Assembly: GCA_039566865.1 (NCBI GenBank)
Contig: CM076951.1
Location: 14,207,484 to 14,271,483, forward strand
Origin: Aurelia coerulea
Taxonomy: Eukaryota; Cnidaria; Scyphozoa; Semaeostomeae; Ulmaridae
Reading direction: 5' to 3'
Length of the DNA stretch: 64,000 nucleotides
The position numbers and the translations under genes were made by a program. Every line of letters starts with the position of its first letter. Within the stretch, counting starts at the first letter, position 1. Of this stretch, positions 21,525 to 31,726 are shown one piece after another. Below the pieces are notes generated by a model, which saw only the letters and a program-made list of their open reading frames with translations, made no database searches and was not told where the DNA came from.

Positions 21525-21829
21525 TGTCTCGTTCAATTCCTACCCTGACCATCCCCCCGGGCAGCCCGGAGGTCAACAAAAAATTCCTTGCTCAAATGCC
21601 TGGTGGCCGGGGCAAAATTGATTATCAAATGCCTGGGGGCCGGGCACTGAAAAACCGCTATATTCTCAGTTACTGTACAAGCAAAAGCTATTGTTCTTGC
21701 GAAATGCTACTCAAATGCACGGGGGCCAGGGGAAAATGTACGGTTAAATGCCCGGGGGCCGGGAACTTTTTCGTGCAAATGCCCGGGGGTGTCCCGGGGG
21801 ATGGTCAGGGTAGGACATTGAACGAGACA
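21525..21829. mobile_element. GC-rich inverted-repeat element, copy 1
   Basis: The ends TGTCTCGTTCAATTCC / inverted complement and CCTACCCTGACCATCCCCC / GGGGGATGGTCAGGGTAGG form long terminal inverted repeats. Between them are about five degenerate units of the form CAAATGCCCGGGGGCCGGG. There is no ORF of interest. Confidence 0.75.
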
Positions 21830-23203
21830 TAAGCCCTTGAAACAAAAGTCCATTAAAATTTCGTCAGAAAACTTTACTCAAACTTGTAGCAGGCCTGATC
21901 TACGGAGCAGAGAAGGTTAAGGTAAGAAAGTTCAAATAACTGTGAGTACTATTCATTTTATTGACAGACCCTGATCTTAAAGAAAGATTTAGTGACGACG
22001 AACCTCGATGACGGCGAAGGAGGGGGTTGGTACATATATATTGCAAATACTGCAAAGAAATTTGTAAGGACCACTGATTTTGCTCTTCATTTTGCAGTTC
22101 TTTCAAGTTTCTTGTTAAAACCATTTTGCTAAAGACAACTTGAGAAACATTGACATTTTAGAGTTTGTTTGGGTTCTCTTCACCTTATTTGCTGCACTAG
22201 TGGCTAGCCTTCACAATGTGTTTCTTTTGTAAAGAAGTCAAAGAGCTATTCTGTAAAATAGTATGAGCACCGAGTGATGACTGAAGGAACAAGTTTAAAT
22301 CAAGGTGGCTTCGTTCCAAAAATCTTTTGTAAACAAAATCCTGTTGGAGCTTCGGGCGAAGTACGTTTTTGCAAGGGCAGTCAATAGCCCACATAAACAT
22401 TTTGCGAGGGCGCTGGCGAGGGTGATCGCCCACGTAAAACGAAAAGGCCTGGCTATACTGTACTGTGACAAATACTGTAACCTTCCAATGCCTGAATTTG
22501 ATTGGTTTTATCAGAAGCGAGCCACCTTAAGTGCAGATCCACCTTTAGGGTAAACCGTTAGGAAGAAAATCCTTTTGGAGGTTTACGCTTAAGGTAGATC
22601 TCTACTGAAAATTTCAAAATGATGAAACAGCGATAATTGAATTTATGCTTGTGATTGTCATGCCCCATTTGTTAGGCCCCCTTAAAGGAGAAGGGGTACT
22701 AAGTTTACTACTACAAGACAAAATAAAAAAGAGATATTAAGATTACTATGATCAAGAAAAAAGTTCTTTAAAGGCACATAAAAGATAGCATCATCATAGA
22801 ATGAAAACAAAATTTAAAATAACCTAACATGCCTTCCTCTACATCTGTTCCTCTACACCAAACCTAGAACCCGTACAACATAATTTATCTAATAATGTCT
22901 GCCGTGGCTATATTTAGCTCAATATCCACTGCAGAATGTCCCATTAATTTTCTCCAATCTTAGGCCTGAAGATGTTCAGCATATGGAAGAAAAATTTTCT
23001 CTGGATCTTGGCGTGAAAATCTGATAGAAACAATGGATTAATTCAATTTGATTAGATCTATTGTTCTCTTGGTGCAAATAATTTTTATTGGTGTAAACTT
23101 TGGACTTTAACATGGAATTTACATCGCACCAGTGTATTGCAGTAGTTTTTTATTTGAACTTTTACATTTTGATAAAAAACTCCTTTCCTCTATTCTTTTG
23201 CAG

Positions 23204-24647
23204 TAGAGCTCAGAAGGCCACCTGAACTTGCTCTTGCTACATACAAAGTTCATATCAGGCCAGAAGCATGTCCACAAATAGACCTTTTAGCTATTCTACA
23301 AAAGAGCCTGGATCGAGCGTTATTTTTATACACGAGGTTCAATAGAGTGGTGTTAGAGCTTCTATCAATATTGTGCATATTCGAAAATTCTACAAAGTAC
23401 ACTTTGTAGAATTTCGAATTTGCACAATAGTGATAGAAGCTCTTAACACTACTCTATCGAGCCTCGCGTATAAAAATAACGCTCAATCCAGGCTCTTTTG
23501 TAGAATAGCTAAAAGGTCTATTGATGATGACGATTAATGATTAAAATCTTCACCATTACATTGTTTTTTCCCTTAGATTATGACTATTCAGATAGACAAG
23601 AAGAACATGACAATGATTCCTGTGAAGATTCTGGGCCAGATTGTTAAGTTTTCTTGAGTTTATTATCTTATCCATATATTGATTGTTCAAAACTGTATTA
23701 ATCATTATTGCCAAATTGGCATTGTGAGAAGTTGGTAAACGAAGCAAATTTAGAGAATGTGCATTATCTGTATGTTTATCACTCATGATCTACATTTTCT
23801 TTAATGCATAATGAATATGACAGGCAGCAAGGAGAAATACGAGGAACTGAGTAGAAATGACTAGGAAACAGATACATACATACAGTAGGAAATAAGCAGA
23901 ACTTAGCAGCAATGAGCAGAAACAGATATTATGAAACAAGTTAGCAAAAACAATGGTCCTCTGCCATAAAGCTGTTAGATGGACCTGAAATTTTGACTTG
24001 CTGTTTTGATAAGAACACAGTGGAACAAAGGTGAACAAGGAGCCAATTGCTTCTGAATTGGACCAAATTAAGACTGGTTTTATTTATTCTGATGTGATAC
24101 AAAAAATTAGTACCATGGACAATTCAAAAAGCGTGTGCTTTATTCTGCAATTTTTTCATTTCTGCAGAGTCTTTAAAAGCTTTCTGCAACTTTAGTGAGT
24201 GTACCATACAGTAGTTGCTATTCTGCAGTTATACTTGTAAAAGTAAATTGTTTCTATTTGTTTGCTTCTGTGACAAATAACTTTGCAGTCAATGATCAAC
24301 AAGCCAATCAAGTATCTATCCTTTTTTGGTCCAGTAAACTTTTAGACATTTGTCTCTCAAAGCATAACCTGATACAGTGAAAACCTATGCTCTTCAGGTA
24401 AATTAGGTGCTATCACTTTCTGGCAGCTCTTGCATCAATGCTTCAAAAATGCAAAGATCTTCTCAGCATTTCTAAAGATGCAAATCCGAGCCAATCTTGG
24501 TCATCACGTGTAACAGCTGCAAACCAAAGTTGGGATGCTAACAGAAATTCTATCTTTGATAATGTATTATCAACAAAACAGGCTGATCTTGGATGTTGCC
24601 ACAATTGCCTTACCACGTTTGCAGTAATTCACTGCACGAGTTGTGTC
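23204..24647 (+). pseudogene. KDZ transposase gene fragment, copy 1
   Basis: Three exon-like blocks follow acceptors. The first, after TTTTGCAG at 23,203, encodes ELRRPPELALATYKVHIRP. An acidic block near 23,578-23,648 encodes DYDYSDRQEEHDNDS and ends at a stop. A block from about 24,428 encodes SWDANRNSIFDN and then C..C.......C..C. The last is like the Cys-cluster (CxC) N-terminal region of Kyakuja-Dileera-Zisupton (KDZ) transposases and resembles 45,048-45,240 in this window. It is cut near 24,647, where Harbinger-related DNA begins. In this copy a 240-bp hairpin interrupts the first exon. Confidence 0.55.
23280..23519. mobile_element. 240-bp hairpin insertion with AT duplication
   Basis: This is an imperfect inverted repeat with ends AGACCTTTTAGC and GCTAAAAGGTCT, folding around AAGTACACTT near 23,400. 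The second duplicate has the uninterrupted site CACAAATTGATG at about 27,109-27,121. The insertion is therefore exact and made a 2-bp (AT) duplication or none. It falls inside a KDZ coding exon. Confidence 0.9.
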
Positions 24648-24802
24648 AGGCCTGGTTCAAACGTCCTGCTACTCATGCGCCAAACTTAAGTAAGTTTAGC
24701 GCGACGTCGGCCCAACTCTGGCACGACACCCGTTTTAAATGCCGTAATTAATGTACCACTCCTAAAATTTCATAACAGCTTACATGAAGTAAATACAAAA
24801 AA

Positions 24803-25305
24803 GTGTGCCAATCCATTTTCAACATGGCCGCCAGAAACAACATGCCATATTTTGTTTTGAAACGCTTAATTGGAGAGAGTAAACGAAAACGCCAACTATC
24901 GGAAGCAAAGTTACGAATTGCGATAATGTTTCAAAGAAGGAGATTACAGGCAGCTCTATTCTTGGCATTGCTGTTAACATCGTCAAAAACGGCTATGGCA
25001 GCCCAGCCTAGAAGAAGATCATGCCGACGACTACCACGTAACACTGGATGGTGGGAAAATGTGTGGACATCGTATTCAAACGTTCGTTTCAAACAAAACA
25101 TTTCGGGTCTCAAGAGCTACCTTTGATTTCATCCTTTCAAAAATTTGCCATAAATTAGAGAGCGAAACCACAGCTGAAGAGCCAATAAGTCCAGAATTTC
25201 GTCTTGGTATTTGTTAATATAGACTTGGACGAGGCGACTACCTGTACACCATTGCAGAAATGGCTGGAATTGGGATTTCTACCGTGCCCTGATAGTTTCC
25301 GAAGT
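24803..25305 (+). pseudogene. PIF/Harbinger transposase, truncated 5' copy
   Basis: Same sequence as 28,398-28,900, including the same frameshift and stops. It ends where the tandem duplication ends, before the DDE catalytic region, so it cannot encode a transposase. Confidence 0.8.
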
Positions 25306-25350
25306 TTTTCCGAAGTTTTTTAGAGAAGGCGATTAGAGTAGTGGATGTAG

Positions 25351-25654
25351 TGTCTCGTTCAATTCCTACCCTGACCATCCCCCCGGGCAGCCCGGAGGTC
25401 AACAAAAAATTCCTTGCTCAAATGCCTGGTGGCCGGGGCAAAATTGATTATCAAATGCCCGGGGGCCGGGCACTGAAAAACCGCTATATTCTCAGTTACT
25501 GTACAAGCAAAAGCTATTGTTCTTCCGAAATGCTACTCAAATGCACGGGGGCCAGGGGAACATGTACGGTTAAATGCCCGGGGGCCGGGAACTTTTTAGT
25601 GCAAATGCCCGGGGGTGTCCCGGGGGATGGTCAGGGTAGGAATTGAACGAGACA
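25351..25654. mobile_element. GC-rich inverted-repeat element, copy 2
   Basis: The same element as at 21,525-21,829, duplicated with its surroundings. Its inner TIR is slightly better matched (GGAATTGAACGAGACA against GGACATTGAACGAGACA). Confidence 0.75.
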
Positions 25655-27040
25655 TAAGCCCTTGAAACAAAACAACCAAGTGTCCATTAAAATTTCGTCA
25701 GAGAGCTTTACTCAAACTTGTAGCAGGCCTGATCTACGGAGCAGAGAAGGTTAAGGTAAGAAAGTTCAAATAACTGTGAGTACTATTCATTTTATTGACA
25801 GACCCTGATCTTAAAGAAAGATTTAGTGACGACGAACCTCGATGACGACGAAGGAGGGGGTTGGTACATATATATCGCAAATGCTGCAAAGAAATTTGTA
25901 AGGACCACTGATTTTGCTCTTCATTATGCAGTTCTTTCAAGTTTCTTGTTAAAACCATTTTGCTAAAGACAACTTGAGAAACATTGACATTTTAGAGTTT
26001 GTTTGGGTTCTCTTCACCTTATTTGCTGCACTAGTGGCTAGCCTTCACAATGTGTTTCTTTTGTAAAGAAGTCAAAGAGCTATTCTGTAAAATAGTATGA
26101 GCACCGAGTGATGACTGAAGGAACAAGTTTAAATCAAGGTGGCTTCGTTCCAAAAATCTTTTGTAAACAAAATCCTGTTGGAGCTTCGGGCGAAGTACGT
26201 TTTTGCAAGGGCAGTCAATAGCCCACATAAACATTTTGCGAGGGCGCTGGCGAGGGTGATCGCCCACGTAAAACGAAAAGGCCTGGCTATACTGTACTGT
26301 GACAAATACTGTAACCTTCCAATGCCTGAATTTGATTGGTTTTATCAGAAGCGAGCCACCTTAAGTGCAGATCCACCTTTAGGGTAAACCGTTAGGAAGA
26401 AAATCCTTTTGGAGGTTTACGCTTCAGGTAGATCTCTACTGAAAATTTCAAAATGATGAAACAGCGATAATTGAATTTATGCTTGTGATTGTCATGCCCC
26501 ACTTGTTAGGCCCCCTTAAAGGAGAAGGGGTACTAAGTTTACTACTACAAGACAAAATAAAAAAGAGATATTAAGATTACTATGATCAAGAAAAAAGTTC
26601 TTTAAAGGCACATAAAAGATAGCATCATCATAGAATGAAAACAAAATTTAAAATAACCTAACATGCCTTCCTCTACATCTGTTCCTCTACACCAAACCTA
26701 GAACCCGTACAACATAATTTATCTAATAATGCCTGCCGTGGCTATATTTAGCTCAATATCCACCTCTGCAGAATGTCCCATTAATTTTCTCCAATCTTAG
26801 GCCTGAAGATGTTCAGCATATGGAAGAAAAATTTTCTCTGGATCTTGGCGTGAAAATCTCATAGAAACAATGGATTAATTCAATTTGATTAGATCTATTG
26901 TTCTCTTGGTGCAAATAATTTTTATTGGTGTAAACTTTGGACTTTAACATGGAATTTACATCGCACCAGTGTATTGCAGTAGTTTTTTATTTGAACTTTT
27001 ACATTTTGATAAAAAACTCCTTTCCTCTATTCTTTTGCAG

Positions 27041-28241
27041 TAGAGCTCAGAAGGCCACCTGAACTTGCTCTTGCTACATACAAAGTTCATATCAGGCCAG
27101 AAGCATGTCCACAAATTGATGATGACGATTAATGATTAAAATCTTCACCATTACATTGTTTTTTCCCTTAGATTATGACTATTCAGATAGACAAGAAGAA
27201 CATGACAATGATTCCCGTGAAGATTCTGGGCCAGATTGTTAAGTTTTCTTGAGTTTATTATCTTATCCATATATTGATTGTTCAAAACTGTATTAATCAT
27301 TATTGCCAAATTGGCATTGTCAGAAGTTGGTAAACGAAGCAAATTTAGAGAATGTGCATTATCTGTATGTTTATCACTCATGATCTACATTTTCTTTAAT
27401 GCATAATGAATATGACAGGCAGCAAGGAGAAATACGAGGAACTGAGTAGAAATGACTAGGAAACAGATACATACATACAGTAGGAAATAAGCAGAACTTA
27501 GCAGCAATGAGCAGAAACAGATATTATGAAACAAGTTAGCAAAAACAATGGTCCTCTGCCATAAAGCTGTTAGATGGACCTGAAATTTTGACTTGCTGTT
27601 TTGATAAGAACACAGTGGGACAAAGGTGAACAAGGAGCCAATTGCTTCTGAATTGGACCAAATTAAGACTGGTTTTATTTATTCTGATGTGATACAAAAA
27701 ATTAGTACCATGGACAATTCAAAAAGCGTGTGCTTTATTCTGCAATTTTTTCATTTCTGCAGAGTCTTTAAAAGCTTTCTGCAACTTTAGTGAGTGTACC
27801 ATACAGTAGTTGCTATTCTGCAGTTATACTTGTAAAAGTAAATTGTTTCTATTTGTTTGCTTCTGTGACAAATAACTTTGCAGTCAATGATCAACAAGCC
27901 AATCAAGTATCTATCCTTTTTTGGTCCAGTAAACTTTTAGACATTTGTCTCTCAAAGAATAACCTGATACAGTGAAAACCTATGCTCTTCAGGTAAATTA
28001 GGTGCTATCACTTTCTGGCAGCTCTTGCATCAATGCTTCAAAAATGCAAAGATCTTCTCAGCATTTCTAAAGATGCAAATCCGAGCCAATCTTGGTCATC
28101 ACGTGTAACAGCTGCAAACCAAAGTTGGGATGCTAACAGAAATTCTATCTTTGATAATGTATTATCAACAAAACAGGCTGATCTTGGATGTTGCCACAAT
28201 TGCCTTACCACGTTTGCAGTAATTCACTGCACGAGTTGTGT
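27041..28241 (+). pseudogene. KDZ transposase gene fragment, copy 2
   Basis: Duplicate of 23,204-24,647 without the hairpin. The first exon is open from 27,041 to a TAA at 27,130-27,132 after an Asp run. The Cys-cluster block starts near 28,023 and is cut at about 28,241 by the Harbinger-related DNA. The later KDZ catalytic exons are not present nearby. Confidence 0.55.
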
Positions 28242-28397
28242 CAGGCCTGGTTCAAACGTCCTGCTACTCATGCGCCAAACTTAAGTAAGTTTAGCGCGAC
28301 GTCGGCCCAACTCTGGCACGACACCCGTTTTAAATGCCGTAATTAATGTACCACTCCTAAAATTTCATAACAGCTTACATGAAGTAAATACAAAAAA

Positions 28398-29750
28398 GTG
28401 TGCCAATCCATTTTCAACATGGCCGCCAGAAACAACATGCCATATTTTGTTTTGAAACGCTTAATTGGAGAGAGTAAACGAAAACGCCAACTATCGGAAG
28501 CAAAGTTACGAATTGCGATAATGTTTCAAAGAAGGAGATTACAGGCAGCTCTATTCTTGGCATTGCTGTTAACATCGTCAAAAACGGCTATGGCAGCCCA
28601 GCCTAGAAGAAGATCATGCCGACGACTACCACGTAACACTGGATGGTGGGAAAATGTGTGGACATCGTATTCAAACGTTCGTTTCAAACAAAACATTTCG
28701 GGTCTCAAGAGCTACCTTTGATTTCATCCTTTCAAAAATTTGCCATAAATTAGAGAGCGAAACCACAGCTGAAGAGCCAATAAGTCCAGAATTTCGTCTT
28801 GGTATTTGTTAATATAGACTTGGACGAGGCGACTACCTGTACACCATTGCAGAAATGGCTGGAATTGGGATTTCTACCGTGCCCTGATAGTTTCCGAAGT
28901 ATGTGAAGCAATTATTGAATGCATGTGGGAGGACTCTGTGAACAAATTGATGCCAAAAACAAGCAAAGATTTTGAAGGGAAGATGCTAGATACTGAGGAA
29001 CTTTGGCAGTTTCCTTACAGTCAGGCTTCAGTGGATGGCTGCCATATTCCTATTAAATGCCCCCCTGTTGGAAAGGAGTCATTTAAGGAGTACCACAACT
29101 TCAAAAATTTTTATTCAGTTGTACTCATGGCTATGGTTGATGCAAAATACAGATTTGTATGGGGTAGTTGTGGGTTCCCAGGTAACTCTCACAACTCTGT
29201 GATTTTGCAATCAACAAGCCTATGGCAACAAATAAAAGATGGCTCATTTCTTCCACCTTTCATGAACCAGCTACATGGAACAAGTATTCCTTCACTAATA
29301 ATTGGTGACTCTGCATTCCCTTTTGAGGAATGGCTGATGAAGCCTTGCACGAATGCAGTACTTGCACCTCCTCAACAGTATTTCAATTACAGGCTAAGCC
29401 GTGCTCACATGGTTATAGAAGGAGCCTATGGACAGCTCAAGGGAAGATGGTGTATTTTAATGCGCAAATCTGAAAGTCATCATCAAGAGGTCAAGATGAT
29501 CAAACTTGTTAGCATCGCTCTGCACAACGTTTGCCTTGAGATGGGTGATACAATACCGAGTAAGCTTGATTTAAGCATTGATCCTACTACAAATCAGACA
29601 ATAGACCGCCAAAGGATTAGGGAAATTTTGCACTTTGGCTTTTCAAGAAAAACATTTGAAACTGGAGGTCATCAAGCTAACAAGATAAGAAAAACACTCA
29701 CTAACAAATTTTGGCAAGAGAAAGAAAGTAAACAGAACTCAGAACAGTAA
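28398..29750 (+). pseudogene. PIF/Harbinger DDE transposase, frame-broken N-terminus
   Basis: The catalytic part is one clean frame, 28,923-29,750 (275 aa), of the DDE_Tnp_4 type. It has SVDGCHIPI (first Asp), LIIGDSAFPF (second Asp) and RAHMVIEGAYGQLKGRW (Glu), all present. Upstream the N-terminal frame starts with a basic region (KRLIGESKRKRQ). It breaks near 28,680, continues as a helix-turn-helix-like part (SPEFRLGI...TIAEMAGIGISTV) with a TAA at about 28,810, and shifts again near 28,880. The same lesions exist in the truncated copy, so they predate the duplication. Harbinger elements also need a Myb/MADF-type partner; a MADF gene lies 21 kb away. I could not define the element's TIRs. 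Confidence 0.85.
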
Positions 29751-30356
29751 ACAAATAATTTCTTAACAATGTCTTTAAGAACAGAACTTTTAAGGTTTTT
29801 AGTAGGAAGTAAAATCTAATGTAACTGTTGAAGACCAGAACGAACAATGGTAGTAAAACTTTTATGGAAATATTGACCCTAAATTTTCATATGTATTTAG
29901 GCTTGGACTGGAAAATCAGTGAAAGGTTGCTTGCCACGTAAAGCAGCCACAGCAACCCAATATATCACATATTTTGATATAAATTAAACATTACATTTCA
30001 AAAAGTTGTCACTGTTATTGACAATGTTAATCAGCCATTTTTTACTATTTGCTATTAATCATTAACTTACCTACACCAATGAGGCTATTTGAAATCACCG
30101 GCCCCGGCCCCCCGGCCTCGGCACCATGGCCCTCGGCCCTCGGCTCCCACAATTATAGGTATTTCTTCGTTTCATAACTGTCTGGCTGTTCCCGCATTTA
30201 AAATGATCCGAACGGTGCCGTTCAATTGAAAGATCGCAATGTTCGAAGCCTCCAAGAGCTCAAGAAACTCCTTTCAAGCAAAGTGAGAGAACTTCGAGGG
30301 GCCGAGCAGTCATCTGAGTTTCGCAAAAACAAGTTGAAACAACAACTTGCAAAAAC
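29751..30356. other. Mostly non-coding; GC patch and a short coiled-coil-like frame
   Basis: 29,751-30,090 is AT-rich with nothing recognised. A GC-rich patch with GGCCCTCGGC words lies at 30,101-30,147. From about 30,213 to 30,390 an open frame reads DRNVRSLQELKKLLSSKVRE, which looks like a coiled coil. It runs into the tandem array and may be the remnant of an exon. Confidence 0.35.
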
Positions 30357-31320
30357 AACTTATGGACAAATTTACGAACTTGGAGTTTAACTATGGCACG
30401 GCACTAATCAGTTCCTTGTATTCACATGATGCATTAAAAAAGAAGACAAGTACGATCAGCATTGGTTGATGTTGCTTCGGCAGCTGCTCGACCTGACCTC
30501 ATCGAAATACAACAACTGCAATGGAATAAATAAATCGATCGTCAATTTTCAAACTGATGGAAAAGAGAACTGGGCAGAGAAAAAATGTACAATTTATTGA
30601 TTAATCAGCGAAATATGTTGTCAAGTACATATGGTATGTTCTTTCAACTTATGGACAAATTTACGAACTTGGAGTTTAACTATAGCACGGCGCTAATCGG
30701 TTCCTTGTATTCACATGATGCATTAAAAAGAAGACAAGTACGATCAGCATTGGTTGATGTTGCTTCGGCAGCTGCTCGACCTGACCTCATCGAAATACAA
30801 CAACTGCAACGGAAGAAATAAATCGATCGTCAATTTTGAAACTGATGGAAAAGAGAACTGGGCAGAGAAAAAAATGTACAATTTATTGATTAATCAGCGA
30901 AATATGTTGTCAAGTACATATGGTATGTTCTTTCAACTTATGGACAAATTTACGAACTTGGAGTTTAATTATAGCACGGCGCTAATCGGTTCCTTGTATT
31001 CACATGATGCATTAAAAAGAAGACAAGTACGATCAGCATTGGTTGATGTTGCTTCAGCAGCTGCTCGACCTGACCTCATTGAAATACAACAACTGCAACG
31101 GAAGAAATAAATCGATCGTCAATTTTGAAACTGATGGAAAATAGAACTGGGCAGAGAAAAAATTTACAATTTATTGATTAATCAGCAAAATATGTTGTCA
31201 AGTACATATGGTATGTTCTTTTAACTTATTGACAAATTTACGAACTTGATTAAAAAAGAAGACAAGTATGATCAGCATTGGTTGATGTTGCTTCGGCAGC
31301 TGCTTGACCTGACCTCTTCG
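30357..31320 (+). repeat. 289-bp tandem array, four units
   Basis: Units start at 30,357, 30,646, 30,935 and about 31,223. The first three are full and nearly identical; the fourth has a roughly 75-bp deletion and decays. Each of the first units encodes about 78 residues (for example LMDKFTNLEFNYSTALIG) ending in a TAA. The repeat therefore looks like an amplified exon end rather than a polymeric protein. The family is not recognised. Confidence 0.85.
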
Positions 31321-31440
31321 CAAACCCAGACATATACGCAATTGACCTTAAAAAACGCCCATTGTCGCTTGTGTTTGGTCAGAGGTCTCGTCCATAGCCA
31401 AGAGAAGAGTCTAGTTTTTATCCATCAATCTCAACGATAA

Positions 31441-31726
31441 TCAAGACGAAAACGAATAGCAAATACAAATCTACTCCCTCGTATTTATAGTAATATCCAG
31501 TTCAAAGTCCAGTAAACAAAGTCTAGACGCTTTTGTCTAGGAAACCCAAAAATACTACTATTTATTACAACCATGTCTCATGAGAGTTTCTTATCCATAC
31601 TATGTTTAAATCATGTCTCTCGAGGGACTTTCTTATTCGCACTTGTCAGAAAAGTGTCTCTTGGGAGAGTTTGACCCTTGGACTCATCATCGTTCCTAAC
31701 AGCTTGGCTTCATCTTATCAAGAGAC
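31441..31726. other. Non-coding, no feature seen
   Basis: AT-rich stretch between the tandem array and the next gene. It has GTCTC/TCTCATGAGAG-like words but no organised repeat. Confidence 0.4.

Larger units (their letters stand above)
21495..25305. repeat. Tandem duplication, first copy
   Basis: 21,495-25,305 and 25,321-28,900 are near-identical direct copies, differing by a few substitutions and small indels and by a 240-bp hairpin present only in the first (23,280-23,519). The junction at 25,301-25,321 carries repeated TTTCCGAAG and T-runs, a microhomology-like seam. The first copy ends inside the Harbinger gene. Confidence 0.95.
25321..28900. repeat. Tandem duplication, second copy
   Basis: The second copy continues without a break into the rest of the PIF/Harbinger transposase gene (to 29,750). 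It therefore represents the original arrangement, while the first copy is the truncated extra. Confidence 0.95.

Noticed and set aside
22305..26387. Duplicated 82-codon ORFs at 22,305-22,553 and 26,139-26,387
   Set aside because: Kept only because the segments are recent duplicates; no family resemblance and overlapping antisense ORFs of equal length.
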